The notes beneath the pieces were generated by a model that had not been told where the DNA came from, did no database searches, and saw only the letters and a program-made list of their open reading frames with translations. The translations under genes were made by a program, and so were the position numbers. DNA of 64,000 nt from Halomonas sp. HL-48 (GTDB taxonomy: Bacteria > Pseudomonadota > Gammaproteobacteria > Pseudomonadales > Halomonadaceae), in the NCBI RefSeq assembly GCF_001314875.1, contig NZ_LJZS01000001.1:274065-338064 (forward strand), in the 5' to 3' direction. Shown in pieces: positions 41,643-51,701 of this stretch (positions within the stretch are counted from its first letter, which is position 1; every line of letters begins with the position of its first letter).

Positions 41643-42935
41643 ATGCGGATCTGGGCCCTCGCCTGGCCAATCATCATCTCCAACATTACCGTCCCGCTGC
41701 TGGGGCTGGTGGATACCGCGGTGGTCGGCCACCTGCCCGATTCACGCTATCTGGCCGCCGTCACCCTCGGCGCCACGCTGTTCAGCTTTCTGTATTGGGG
41801 ATTTGGCTTTCTGCGCATGGGCACCACTGGCCTGGTGGCCCAGGCGGTCGGCCGCGAAAGCGACAGCGACGTGCGCAACCTGCTGGGCCAGTCGTTGATC
41901 ATGGCGGTGGTGATCGGCAGCCTGTTGATCATCTTCGCCTCGCCGATCGTCTCCCTGGGACTTTGGCTGCTGGATGGCAGCGAGACCGCGACAGCGCTGG
42001 CTGAGCGCTACGCCGAAATACGTCTCTGGTCCGCCCCCGCCGTATTGGCCAACTACACCATTTTGGGCTGGTTCCTCGGCCAGCAAAATGCCCGGGTCAC
42101 GCTGATGATTCTGGTGCTGACCAATAGCGTCAATATCGTGCTGGATGTCTGGTTTGTGATGGGCCTGGGCCTAACCAGCGACGGGGTGGCCTGGGCCAGC
42201 GTGATTGCCGACTATAGCGCCCTGGCGTTTGGCGGTTTTCTGGTGCTGCGTCAGCTTGGCACCCTCGACGGTCACTTTTTGCGCAGCCGCCTGTGGGTGC
42301 TATCCGCGTACGCGGCGCTGTTCAACGTCAACGCCAACCTGTTTATCCGTACCCTTGGGTTGCTGTTTGCCATGGCCTTCTTCACCGCCCAGGGAGCGCG
42401 CCAAGGGGACACCACCCTCGCCGCCAATGCCGTACTGCTACAGTTCATCATGCTGACCAGCTATGCGCTGGACGGCTTTGCCCACGCGGCAGAATCGCTC
42501 GTCGGGCGTGCCTACGGGCGGCGCGACTGGCAGGCATTCGCCGCCACCGTTGGCGCGGCGGCCCGCTTTTCATGGTGGACGGCCGCCGGGGCGGCCTTGG
42601 TGTTTGCCCTTGGCGGCAATGGCTTGATCGCCCTGCTCACCGGCCTTGAAGAGGTTCGCGACACCGCCGCGATATATCTGCCGTGGATGGTCGCGATGCC
42701 GCTGATCGCGGTGTGGAGCTATTTACTGGATGGGGTGTTCATTGGCACCACCGCCATTGCCGCCATGCGCAACAGCATCTTTATTGGCCTGGCGGTTTAC
42801 CTGCCGACCTGGTGGCTGACCGAAGAGATGGGAAACCATGGGCTATGGCTTGCCTTTACGCTGTTTACCTGCGTTCGTTCGGCTGTCTTGATAGGCTATT
42901 ATCGGCATTATCGCCGCACCTATTGGCGTGAATAA
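41643..42935 (+). CDS. MATE-family efflux transporter
   Basis: A 430-residue inner-membrane exporter of the MATE family, closest in style to the DinF branch, with about 12 helices in two repeats. The first repeat starts MRIWALAWPIIISNITVPLL, with the D in GLVDTAVVGHL; the second begins near residue 220. It starts 5 bp after the ferredoxin stop and probably shares its transcript. The substrate is unknown. Confidence 0.88.
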   Translation: MRIWALAWPIIISNITVPLLGLVDTAVVGHLPDSRYLAAVTLGATLFSFLYWGFGFLRMGTTGLVAQAVGRESDSDVRNLLGQSLIMAVVIGSLLIIFASPIVSLGLWLLDGSETATALAERYAEIRLWSAPAVLANYTILGWFLGQQNARVTLMILVLTNSVNIVLDVWFVMGLGLTSDGVAWASVIADYSALAFGGFLVLRQLGTLDGHFLRSRLWVLSAYAALFNVNANLFIRTLGLLFAMAFFTAQGARQGDTTLAANAVLLQFIMLTSYALDGFAHAAESLVGRAYGRRDWQAFAATVGAAARFSWWTAAGAALVFALGGNGLIALLTGLEEVRDTAAIYLPWMVAMPLIAVWSYLLDGVFIGTTAIAAMRNSIFIGLAVYLPTWWLTEEMGNHGLWLAFTLFTCVRSAVLIGYYRHYRRTYWRE

Positions 42936-43029
42936 TGCGTACGTCAAATCTTTATCCGGTAATGAAAAAGCCGCTTCAGCCCCGTATATTAGTGGAGCAC
43001 TTCCTAATAATGAATAAAGCGAGCCTGCC

Positions 43030-44340
43030 ATGTTGAAAATGATATCCAAACCGGCAGTGAAGATGGTCGAACGCTATCTTCCTGACCCGTATATCTTTGT
43101 ACTACTGCTGACCCTGATTGCCGCCATTGCGGCCATCGCGATCGAACGCCAAACGCCGCTGGCCGTCCTGCGCTTCTGGGGCGACGGTTTTTGGGGACTG
43201 TTGACCTTCTCCATGCAGATGCTGCTGGTGCTGGTCACCGGCTTCATGCTGGCAAGCTCCCCGCCGGTAAAGCGCTTGCTGCAACGCCTCGCCAGCACCG
43301 CCAAAACGCCCGGCGGCGCCATCATTCTGGTGACCCTGGTATCGTTAACGGCCAGCTGGATCAACTGGGGCTTTGGGTTGGTTGTTGGGGCGCTGTTTGC
43401 CAAAGAGCTGGCGCGCCTGGTCCGCGTCGACTACCGCCTGCTGGTGGCCAGCGCCTATTCGGGCTTTGTGGTCTGGCACGGTGGGCTCGCCGGGTCGATT
43501 CCGCTCACTATTGCCACCGAAGGCCACTTTGCCGCCGACGACATCGGTGTCATCAGCACCGGTTCAACGGTGTTTGCCTTCTTCAACCTGGCCATCGTGG
43601 CATGCCTGTTTATTTCTATTCCGCTGGTCAACCGACTGATGCTGCCGGACGAGAAAGACAGCGTCTATATCGACACCAAATTGCTGGACGATGAACCCGA
43701 GGCCAAGAGCCGCATCACCCGTCCCGCTGAAAAACTGGAAAACAGCACGACGCTGGCATGGCTGGTCGGTATCCCGGGTCTGCTGTTTCTGATCGACCAT
43801 TTCCTGTTACGCGGCGGCAGCCTCAACCTGAACATCGTCAACTTCCTGTTCCTGTTCCTTGCCATTGTGCTTCACCGCACCCCGCGCAACCTGCTCACTA
43901 GCCTGCAGGAAGCCATCAAAGGCGGCGCTGGCATCGTTATCCAGTTCCCTTTCTATGCCGGCATCATGGCCATCATGGTGGAGTCGGGCCTGGCTCAGAG
44001 CATGTCGGAGTGGCTAGTATCGTTTGCCACCGAAACCTCGCTGCCGTTCTGGTCGTTCATCAGCGCCGGGATCGTCAACCTGTTTGTGCCTTCCGGTGGC
44101 GGCCAGTGGGCCGTTCAGGCGCCGGTCATGCTGCCCGCGGCGGAAGCACTGGGAGCGGATATTTCACGCGTTGCCATGGCCGTTGCCTGGGGTGATGCCT
44201 GGACCAACCTGCTGCAGCCGTTCTGGGCACTGCCGGTGCTCGCCATTGCGGGCCTGAAAGCCAAGGATATTATGGGTTTTTGCCTGATACAGCTGTTTAT
44301 CACCGGCGCCATCATCTCGGTGGGCCTGGTGTGGTTCTAA
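43030..44340 (+). CDS. Short-chain fatty acid transporter, AtoE family
   Basis: A 436-residue membrane protein with about 10-11 helices related to E. coli AtoE. Recognisable segments are VERYLPDPYIFVLLLTLIAA, ASWINWGFGLVVGALFAKEL and FVPSGGGQWAVQAPVMLPAA. AtoE is associated with uptake of short-chain fatty acids such as acetoacetate or butyrate. The next gene encodes an acyl-CoA thioesterase, consistent with a short-chain acyl theme. Confidence 0.85.
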   Translation: MLKMISKPAVKMVERYLPDPYIFVLLLTLIAAIAAIAIERQTPLAVLRFWGDGFWGLLTFSMQMLLVLVTGFMLASSPPVKRLLQRLASTAKTPGGAIILVTLVSLTASWINWGFGLVVGALFAKELARLVRVDYRLLVASAYSGFVVWHGGLAGSIPLTIATEGHFAADDIGVISTGSTVFAFFNLAIVACLFISIPLVNRLMLPDEKDSVYIDTKLLDDEPEAKSRITRPAEKLENSTTLAWLVGIPGLLFLIDHFLLRGGSLNLNIVNFLFLFLAIVLHRTPRNLLTSLQEAIKGGAGIVIQFPFYAGIMAIMVESGLAQSMSEWLVSFATETSLPFWSFISAGIVNLFVPSGGGQWAVQAPVMLPAAEALGADISRVAMAVAWGDAWTNLLQPFWALPVLAIAGLKAKDIMGFCLIQLFITGAIISVGLVWF

Positions 44341-44356
44341 GCCACCGCAACACGCC

Positions 44357-44381
44357 AGCACCTGCCTTCCTGGCAGGTGCT
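44357..44381. terminator. Hairpin after the AtoE-family gene
   Basis: Perfect 10-bp stem AGCACCTGCC / GGCAGGTGCT (44357-44366 and 44372-44381) 16 bp after the stop. No T-run follows, so it may only partly terminate before the thioesterase gene. Confidence 0.45.
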
Positions 44382-44419
44382 GTCCCCGCTAATAATGATT
44401 GGAGCCTGAGGTTCAGCCC

Positions 44420-44941
44420 ATGTCGGATACCTCATTGACTGCGCTGCCAGGACAGCACGAACTGTCCATGACCGTCCTGATGACGCCCGACATGGCGAAC
44501 TTCAGCGGCAAGGTCCACGGCGGTGCCATTCTCAAGAAACTCGATGAAGTGGCCTATGCCTGCGCCAGTCGCTATTCGGGCCACTACGTGGTCACGCTGT
44601 CGGTCGACCAGGTGCTTTTCAAGCAGCCCATTCACGTGGGTGAACTGGTGACCTTTCTGGCCAGCGTCAATCATGTCGGCCGCTCGTCAATGGAAATCGG
44701 CATCAAGGTGGTCGCCGAAGATATCCGCGACAAGCTGATTCGCCATACCAATAGCTGCTACCTCACCATGGTCGCCGTGGACCCCGACGGAAAACCTGCC
44801 CGGGTGCCGCCGCTTTCCTTGGCAACGCCTTTGCAGCAGCTACGCTTTGAGAAAGCCGCCCTGCGCAAGAAAATGCGCAAACAGGCCGAACACGAAGAAC
44901 AGCTCACCCACCAGCAGCACCACTCACAAACACCGCCATGA
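44420..44941 (+). CDS. Acyl-CoA thioesterase, hot-dog fold
   Basis: A 173-residue cytosolic acyl-CoA hydrolase of the YciA/BACH type. The conserved segment NFSGKVHGGAILKKLDEVAY carries the catalytic Asp/Glu region, followed by SVDQVLFKQPIHVGELV and VGRSSMEIGIKV. The C-terminus is extended and very rich in charged residues, His and Gln (KKMRKQAEHEEQLTHQQHH). GAGG lies upstream of the ATG at 44420; an upstream ATG-less extension is not needed. Confidence 0.9.
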   Translation: MSDTSLTALPGQHELSMTVLMTPDMANFSGKVHGGAILKKLDEVAYACASRYSGHYVVTLSVDQVLFKQPIHVGELVTFLASVNHVGRSSMEIGIKVVAEDIRDKLIRHTNSCYLTMVAVDPDGKPARVPPLSLATPLQQLRFEKAALRKKMRKQAEHEEQLTHQQHHSQTPP

Positions 44942-44986
44942 CCCCTATCTGGCGAGACACTGCCACCCCAAGCTGAAGGAGTTTCC

Positions 44987-45991
44987 ATGCCTGCCAGGGA
45001 GCGCTACCCCCACCTACCCAAAGGCGTTGAGTACGCGCACATCGGCTGGGACTTTTTTATCCTGGCGGCCGTTATCATCAACCTTGGCTTGCTGTTATTC
45101 GACTCGCTGTTTCTGCTGGACCCGATCAACCAGGGCATTGAGGCGCTCTCACCAGGCTTTCATCGCGCCTACGACACCACCATTCACAGCCACTTTATTA
45201 CCATCGACCTGTATTTCGTGGGTATTTTTATCGCCGACGTGCTGCTGGGCTGGGCCGTGGCGATTGCCGAGCGCCGCTACCACCGCTGGTTTTTCTATCC
45301 CTTTGTGCACTGGTACGACGTGCTGGGCTGCATCCCGCTGAGCGGCTTCCGCTGGCTGCGCATTTTGCGCGTTATCGCGCTGCTGCATCGACTGCATCGC
45401 CTGCGGCTTATTCGCATTGAAAACTGGGCGATTTATCAGTTTTATGCCAAATATTACGACATACTTCTGGAAGAACTGTCCGACCGTATCGCCTTGCGCC
45501 TGCTGGGCAACGTTCAGCAACAGATTCGCGCCAGCGATTCATTGACCGAGCGGGTGATCGACCGTGTCGTCATGCCTCGCAAACAACAGCTCATCCAGGA
45601 GATTGCCCAACGGCTGGAAACCTCGGTGGGCACCGCGTATCAGCACAATCGTCAGGCGATCATGGCCGCCATCAGCGACCTGGTAAGCCGCACGCTTCGC
45701 GAAAGTCCCGAAATCCAGCGGTTGCGCCGCCTTCCCATGGGCGAGCCTGCCACCAGCGCCATGGAAGCCTCGTTAAGCGGCGTCGCTCAGCGGATGGTCG
45801 ACGAGGTGGCGCTGGGGATTCATTCCCCAGAATTTCGCAAGCTCGTTGAGGGCGCCGCGGAAAACGGCTTCGATAGCTGGCTGACCGTTGATGAAGGCAG
45901 CAATAGAGTCACCGAACAGGTGCTCTTTGACGTACTGGAAATGCTCAAAGAGCAGGTGAATCGCCAGCGCTGGAAGGACCGTTACGACTAA
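44987..45991 (+). CDS. Voltage-sensor-like membrane protein without pore
   Basis: A 334-residue protein with four hydrophobic segments (about 19-43, 68-92, 98-118, 121-142). The fourth resembles the S4 helix of voltage-gated channels: R122, R125 and R128 at every third position, then further Arg/His through R143. Acidic residues in segments 2 and 3 (IADVLL, YDVLG) fit a sensor fold. No S5-S6 pore or selectivity filter follows; instead there are about 190 soluble residues, mostly helical. It may be an ion-transporter-like protein, a proton-channel analogue or a voltage- or pH-sensing protein. GGAG precedes the ATG. Confidence 0.6.
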   Translation: MPARERYPHLPKGVEYAHIGWDFFILAAVIINLGLLLFDSLFLLDPINQGIEALSPGFHRAYDTTIHSHFITIDLYFVGIFIADVLLGWAVAIAERRYHRWFFYPFVHWYDVLGCIPLSGFRWLRILRVIALLHRLHRLRLIRIENWAIYQFYAKYYDILLEELSDRIALRLLGNVQQQIRASDSLTERVIDRVVMPRKQQLIQEIAQRLETSVGTAYQHNRQAIMAAISDLVSRTLRESPEIQRLRRLPMGEPATSAMEASLSGVAQRMVDEVALGIHSPEFRKLVEGAAENGFDSWLTVDEGSNRVTEQVLFDVLEMLKEQVNRQRWKDRYD

Positions 45992-46011
45992 TCCACAGGG
46001 AAGCAAGACCA

Positions 46012-46617
46012 ATGAACAGCGAGTGGTTAATTCTCGGCCCGGCCGCGCTCTATATGATGTCGATGACGCTTACACCGGGCCCGAACAACGTGATGCTCAC
46101 AGCATCAGGGGCTAATTTTGGCTTCAGACGTACCATGCCCCATATGCTGGGGATCCTGGGCGGGTGTTTTCTGCTGTTTGCGGGGATTGCCCTGGGGCTC
46201 GGGGTATTGTTTGAACGCTTTCCGGTGGTCCAGACCACACTTCGCTGGGTGGGCAGCGCCTACCTACTTTATCTTGCCTGGAAAATCGCCAGTGCCCCAC
46301 CACCCAACCTCAACGGCACGTCGCAAGGTAACCCGTTGACCTTCTGGCAGGCGGCCATGTTCCAGTTTGCCAACCCGAAAGCCTGGGTCATGGGGTTGGC
46401 GCTGATGGCCGGTTTCCTGCCTGAAAGTGGCCAGCCGGTCTTCAATGCGCTGGTGCTGGCAGGATTTGCCGAGGTGGTGGCGCTGCCCTGCATTGCCCTA
46501 TGGGCCGCGTTTGGCACCGCCATCGGCCAATGGATAAAGAGTGACAGCGCATGGCGCGTTTTCAACGTCACCATGGGTCTTCTCACCGCTGCCTGTGTGG
46601 TGCTTATCCTCGGCTAG
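46012..46617 (+). CDS. LysE/RhtB-family exporter
   Basis: A 201-residue inner-membrane exporter with about 6 helices. The N-terminal TPGPNNVMLTASGANFGFRR is the family hallmark, followed by AYLLYLAWKI and the central FQFANPKAWVMG motif. Members export amino acids (lysine, homoserine, cysteine) and similar metabolites; the substrate is unknown. Its stop overlaps the stop of the convergent I78-type lipoprotein gene by 3 bp. Confidence 0.9.
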   Translation: MNSEWLILGPAALYMMSMTLTPGPNNVMLTASGANFGFRRTMPHMLGILGGCFLLFAGIALGLGVLFERFPVVQTTLRWVGSAYLLYLAWKIASAPPPNLNGTSQGNPLTFWQAAMFQFANPKAWVMGLALMAGFLPESGQPVFNALVLAGFAEVVALPCIALWAAFGTAIGQWIKSDSAWRVFNVTMGLLTAACVVLILG

Positions 46618-46970
46618 CCACAGCTCAGCTCTTCGATCACGTCATTGTCGTTAAGATGAATGTTCAGCCGTTCTGGCCGGTGATCCAGCGTGGCGGCGTC
46701 ACCCGGACGCAGTACGCGCGTTTGTTCGGCGCCACTTTGCTTCGCCAACGCCTCCTCGGAGGTGTCGGCGAGTGGTGTCCCGACGGCTGAGGAGATCGCG
46801 TCCAAACGGCAAGGCATTTGCGCATCATCTGAGGATTGCGCGTCATCAACGCGCGGAGGCGGCGGTGCACTGGGGGCTTCGCCGCCATTGCCAGGCATTT
46901 GCGCGCAGGCGGCAACGAACAACGGCAGGACCGCCACCAGGGCGAGCCGATAGGGTCGTCGAGATATCAT
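46614..46970 (-). CDS. I78-family peptidase-inhibitor-like lipoprotein
   Basis: A 118-residue lipoprotein with signal peptide and lipobox FVAAC (C22), a Pro/Asp-rich linker, then a small domain. Its segments CRLDAISSAVG and RVLRPGDAATLDHRPERLNI match the potato-inhibitor-like I78 family. Bacterial I78 proteins are thought to inhibit serine proteases in the periplasm or outside. The final residues (EELSCG) supply a second cysteine that may form a disulfide with the first in the domain. Confidence 0.8.
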   Translation of the reverse strand: MISRRPYRLALVAVLPLFVAACAQMPGNGGEAPSAPPPPRVDDAQSSDDAQMPCRLDAISSAVGTPLADTSEEALAKQSGAEQTRVLRPGDAATLDHRPERLNIHLNDNDVIEELSCG

Positions 46971-47010
46971 TCCTGAGGCTCTCTCATCGTCAAACCAGCA
47001 TTAAAGGGTT

Positions 47011-47048
47011 AAAACGCAGCGGGCCGGCACAGGTGTGTGCCGGCCCGC
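47011..47048 (-). terminator. Terminator of the entericidin-like gene
   Basis: Perfect 13-bp stem GCGGGCCGGCACA / TGTGCCGGCCCGC (47019-47031 and 47036-47048) with a GGTG loop, followed on the minus strand by TGCGTTTTAA. It lies 16 bp after the small lipoprotein stop. Confidence 0.85.
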
Positions 47049-47063
47049 AGTTGCGCTGAGCGT

Positions 47064-47195
47064 TTAGCTGGCAGCGTCTTGAACAGCCTGACCACCTTCC
47101 TCGACGTCCTGGCCTGCACCGCCAATGGTGTTACAGCCCGCGAGTGCGCCCGCTGACATTAAAAGAATAAAGCTCATGGCGAGTAGTTTTTTCAT
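47064..47195 (-). CDS. Entericidin-like small lipoprotein
   Basis: A 43-residue lipoprotein: signal peptide MKKLLAMSFILLMSAGALAG, lipobox cysteine C21, and a 22-residue mature part (CNTIGGAGQDVEEGGQAVQD and three more residues) with the NTxxGxGxD pattern of the EcnA/EcnB family. Entericidins are cell-envelope lipoproteins, in E. coli linked to a stationary-phase antidote/toxin pair. Only one member is present here. AAGGAG precedes the ATG and a strong terminator follows. In many annotations genes this short are missed. Confidence 0.85.
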   Translation of the reverse strand: MKKLLAMSFILLMSAGALAGCNTIGGAGQDVEEGGQAVQDAAS

Positions 47196-47329
47196 CGTGT
47201 TCTCCTTAACAATTCATTCAATATCCTGGATGCTCCAACTCAGAACCTATGAGTGAAGTACTTTTAGGGTAACAGTGTTTTGTCAATTCCGCCTACTTTG
47301 CGGGTAGGCACCAACCAAGGAGCCATGTG

Positions 47330-47751
47330 ATGCCCACGTTTGAGCTTGATGCCCGCCTGGCCGGCGACACGCTGCCGATTTGCGACTTGCCGCTGTGCCG
47401 GGCATTGCTGATGCTCGACGCACGCTATCCCTGGGTGGTGCTGGTACCACGACGTGCCGCACTGAGTGAGGTATTTGAGCTGCCGGATAGTGAGCAGCTG
47501 CAACTATGGCGGGAAGCAAACCAGCTAGGCCAGGCAATGAAAACGGCTTTCGGTGGCGACAAGCTCAATCTGGCCACCCTTGGCAACGTAGTGAGTCAGT
47601 TGCATATGCACGTAGTGGTCCGCCGCCACGACGACGCTGCCTGGCCGGGGCCCGTTTGGGGCCATGGCACGCCCGATGCTTACTCACCCGGCGAGCTGCA
47701 AGCCATGCAGGCACGCCTAGCGGAACTCATGGCAACGCTCGAGATTACCCC

Positions 47752-47755
<4 letters not shown>
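47330..47755 (+). CDS. HIT-domain protein
   Basis: A 141-residue histidine-triad-family nucleotide hydrolase or transferase. The triad region reads QLHMHVVVRRHDDAAWPGPVW: the first two histidines are present and the third is replaced, as is usual in this proteobacterial subgroup. AAGGAG lies 7 bases before the ATG at 47330; a GTG codon directly upstream is in frame. The last 3 codons overlap the end of the convergent NicO gene. The substrate is unknown. Confidence 0.85.
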
Positions 47756-48734
<979 letters not shown>

Positions 48735-48738
<4 letters not shown>

Positions 48739-49406
48739 GGACACACGACCTGACCGGTTTCGGCGAAGTAGCGCCCAAGGCCTGGCTCACCGCTTTCGTC
48801 CACATCCAGGCGGGATGCCGCCAGGACCCGCTCAGGGTCGGGGTCCGCCGGCAGTACGGCCAACTCGCACTCGGGCATACCGCGCAGCACCAGCGCATCG
48901 TCAAGGGGCTTTTCGTCCTCGGCGGCGTGTACCACTTCAAGGTAATAGGTCGGGTCATAGACCTGATACTCAAGAGTGCGACCGCCAAGCGACGGGGTAT
49001 CCGCCAGCGGCAAGATAAAGATGAAGGTCAGCCGTCCGTCGCGCTGCATCGCGGTATATTCGCTTACTTCACCCAGTGGCTGTGGCACGCCATCAACACG
49101 CACATGCGTAAAATAGCCTTGGCTGGCGAGGTTGTTGCGTATTTCGCCGCCCAGTTGATCCAGCCCCTCGTCCAGCGTCGCCCCTTCCACCCGATTCAGC
49201 TCATCGAACACCACCAGACTGTAGAACGGGTCCATTTGCCAGGTTTGATGCAGGCCGGTTGCGCGGCCCTCATCGTCGGTGATGATGCGTACATTGATAT
49301 CGATCCACCCGTGAGGATGAGCCATCGCGGCGACGCTGGTGAACAACGCCAGGACGCCGACAAAAACCATTCGGCTGTGTGCCAACCAGCGATTATCGCG
49401 CCTCAT
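48735..49406 (-). CDS. DUF1007 periplasmic protein
   Basis: A 223-residue exported protein with a signal peptide (about 1-29, ending AMA before HPHGWIDINV). The mature start HPHG is a typical metal-binding N-terminus of DUF1007 proteins, which regularly sit next to NicO transporters and probably deliver or buffer the metal in the periplasm. Two cysteines near the C-terminus (PECEL, VVCP) may form a disulfide. Coupled by ATGA overlaps both to the upstream lipoprotein and the downstream NicO gene. Confidence 0.88.
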
Positions 49407-49762
49407 GGGGCCAGCCCCAGGCGTTCCTGAAGCGCCACCAGCCAGGGGTCAAGCCGGATAGGCGGCATTGGCTGACCGCCGCGCCATGCGGAGACACGCA
49501 CCTGACTGGCGTTGCCCATCTCGTCTACCTCGAGCAATAACCGATAACCCGGCCAACGCGCTAGCATGCCCTCGGCACGGCCCAGCGATAAGTCAGCATG
49601 ACGGACCACATAGCCTTGCTCCACCATCAGGCTAACCCCGGCACGAAAGGTCTCTTCGGCAGGTGCCTGATAGGTCAGTTCACGCGGCTCCGATGGTGGT
49701 GTTGCCGCACAGCCGCTGAGCATGACCAGCAAGCCGACGGCAACCCAGCGAATTCCTATCAT
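49403..49762 (-). CDS. Lipoprotein of the NicO operon (119 residues)
   Basis: Signal peptide with lipobox MLSGC (C18), then a soluble domain of about 100 residues containing RAGVSLMVEQGYVVRHADLS and WPGYRLLLEVDEMG, which looks like a compact alpha/beta fold. AGGAGA precedes the ATG at 49762. It overlaps the stop of the other lipoprotein gene and the start of the DUF1007 gene. The function is unknown; the context suggests an outer- or inner-membrane-anchored helper of metal handling. Confidence 0.75.
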   Translation of the reverse strand: MIGIRWVAVGLLVMLSGCAATPPSEPRELTYQAPAEETFRAGVSLMVEQGYVVRHADLSLGRAEGMLARWPGYRLLLEVDEMGNASQVRVSAWRGGQPMPPIRLDPWLVALQERLGLAP

Positions 49763-50310
49763 GGTGTACGGTCTCCTGTCGCCGTTTGTGCGCTCAGCGC
49801 GCGCTGTAACTGCTGGCAAAATGCGTCGGTACTCGCGCTACGCCCTTCGCGCCAGCTGCCGTATTGATCAAACCGGCGGATATCCCGTGATACCCGCATA
49901 TGCTGACGGTCCCAGAGCAGCGATACGCGCTCTACCTCAACCGGCGGCTGGCTGAAGCCACCCCCCAAGCCAACACCAACGCCCAGCCGGGAACCGCCCC
50001 CGACGCCCAGTCCGCCGGACAAATGCACCCCTGAGCGCGAACGCAAATGCGGCTCAGCATAAAGCTCTGAATAGCCATGCAGCGTTTTCTCGCGGCTGAC
50101 ACTCAGCAAACCTAATTGACTATCGCTGGCGTCCAGACTGAAGCCCCACTCCGTGAGTAAATCGACACTGGTGGTCAGGGTGTCCGGATCATCGCTTGGG
50201 AAGTAGCACGATTCGGCCGGCGGTGGCTCTGCGCTGGGCAGCGATGACGGCATGACCTGACACCCGCCGAGGGCGAGCAGGCATAGGCAACTGAAAGGCG
50301 TCCACTTCAT
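49759..50310 (-). CDS. Lipoprotein with glycine-rich segment (183 residues)
   Basis: First gene of the lipoprotein-lipoprotein-DUF1007-NicO operon. Signal peptide with lipobox LGGC (C17), a Ser/Pro-rich linker, a domain with LLTEWGFSLDASDSQLGLLS, and a glycine-rich run (GGLGVGGGSRLGVGVGLGGG) near residues 100-120 that may insert in or contact a membrane. The TEWGF.LD..D..LG.LS pattern resembles the QGY.V..AD..LG.AE stretch of the next protein, so the two may share a fold. AAGGAG precedes the ATG. Confidence 0.72.
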   Translation of the reverse strand: MKWTPFSCLCLLALGGCQVMPSSLPSAEPPPAESCYFPSDDPDTLTTSVDLLTEWGFSLDASDSQLGLLSVSREKTLHGYSELYAEPHLRSRSGVHLSGGLGVGGGSRLGVGVGLGGGFSQPPVEVERVSLLWDRQHMRVSRDIRRFDQYGSWREGRSASTDAFCQQLQRALSAQTATGDRTP

Positions 50311-50402
50311 AACCGCTCCTTGGGTTGTCGGATGATGCTGGTTTGCCACTGCGCTGCGCGCTAAGCTCGCCCTATAGACCATGATCAACGACGAGGGTGC
50401 CC

Positions 50403-51539
50403 ATGCATATCCTGTTTTGCCCCGATAGTTTTAAAGATGCGCTGAGTGCCGAGGACGCCGCCCACGCCATGGCACGGGGCGCGGAACGGGCCGATCCAGA
50501 TTGTCACTCACTCATTTGTCCTTTGGCCGATGGCGGCGAGGGCAGCCTTGACGCCCTGATCGCGGCAACGGGCGCGGAGCGCCGTCAGCAAACCGTACAG
50601 GATGCCCTGGGCCGCCCATGCGATGCCGCGTGGGGCTGGCTTGTCGACCAGCGTACCGCGTTTATCGAACTGGCAGAAGCCAGCGGGCTGCAGGCCCTTG
50701 CCGACGACGAGCGCGACGCCCGTTATACCTCGACTTACGGCGTGGGCCAACTCTTCCTTGCTGCCCTCGATCACGGCGCTGAAAAGGCGCTGCTGTTGCT
50801 CGGCGGCAGCGCCACCAACGATGCGGGCGCAGGGATGCTCAGCGCCCTGGGTGCGGAGCTGCTGGACGCTCAGGGCCAGCCCCTACCGCCCGGCGGGGCA
50901 GCGCTTGCCGACCTGGCAACGCTTCGCCTGGAGGGGCTCGACCCACGGCTGGCGGGGCTGAACGTAGAAGCGGCGGTCGATGTCGATAATCCGCTACTCG
51001 GCGAGCGTGGCGCCAGCGCCGTCTTCGGACCGCAAAAAGGCGCGTCTCCCAGTGACGTGACCCAGCTCGACGACGCCCTGGCTCACTTTGCCGACCTGGC
51101 GGCGCAGGTATTAGGTCATGATTATCGCGACCGCCCCGGCGCCGGGGCCGCAGGCGGCATGGGCTTTGCCGCGCAGGCGTTTCTGGGCGCCACTCTGAAG
51201 CCGGGCATTGAGATGCTGATGCAGCAGGCGGGCGTTGCCAGCCTGCTCGAGCAGGCCGACCTGGTGATTACAGGCGAGGGGCGGCTGGACGGTCAAAGCC
51301 TTGCCGGAAAGACTCCCATCGGCGTGGCACGGGCGGCGTCGCAGCAGCATACCCCGGTGATTGTTCTCGCGGGCAGCCTGGGCGATGGCTGGCAGGCCTG
51401 CTTGCAGGAAGGGGTAACCGCCGCCTTTGCGCTTGCCGATGGCCCGATGACATTGAGTGACGCCTTGCCGCGCACGGCCGAGCTTCTGGAAGCACGCTGT
51501 GAAAGCCTGGTTCGGCTATGGCAGGCCTCCCGCCCTTGA
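50403..51539 (+). CDS. Glycerate kinase
   Basis: Phosphorylates glycerate (probably at the 2-position, GarK/GlxK family), feeding glyoxylate- or sugar-acid-derived carbon into glycolysis. The 378-residue product has CPDSFKDALSA at the start, the PLADGGEGSLDALIAATGA motif, GGSATNDAGAGMLSALG and the C-terminal ITGEGRLDGQSLAGKTP. The ATG at 50403 has GAGGG 5 bases upstream; a GTG two codons earlier is possible. No other glycerate-pathway gene lies next to it. Divergent from the NicO operon. Confidence 0.93.
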   Translation: MHILFCPDSFKDALSAEDAAHAMARGAERADPDCHSLICPLADGGEGSLDALIAATGAERRQQTVQDALGRPCDAAWGWLVDQRTAFIELAEASGLQALADDERDARYTSTYGVGQLFLAALDHGAEKALLLLGGSATNDAGAGMLSALGAELLDAQGQPLPPGGAALADLATLRLEGLDPRLAGLNVEAAVDVDNPLLGERGASAVFGPQKGASPSDVTQLDDALAHFADLAAQVLGHDYRDRPGAGAAGGMGFAAQAFLGATLKPGIEMLMQQAGVASLLEQADLVITGEGRLDGQSLAGKTPIGVARAASQQHTPVIVLAGSLGDGWQACLQEGVTAAFALADGPMTLSDALPRTAELLEARCESLVRLWQASRP

Positions 51540-51701
51540 AAAGCAGCACTCTCGCCAGCATGTAAGGGGTATTGATCAAGGGGTAATGTTCTGGCGCTAT
51601 AGCAGCCATGCACAAAACTTGCTTTGCAACGCCTACGCCGCCTCTTACCCTATTTATCAGTATCCATTATCGCCTGACGATGATCACCAAGGAGGCAGGA
51701 C

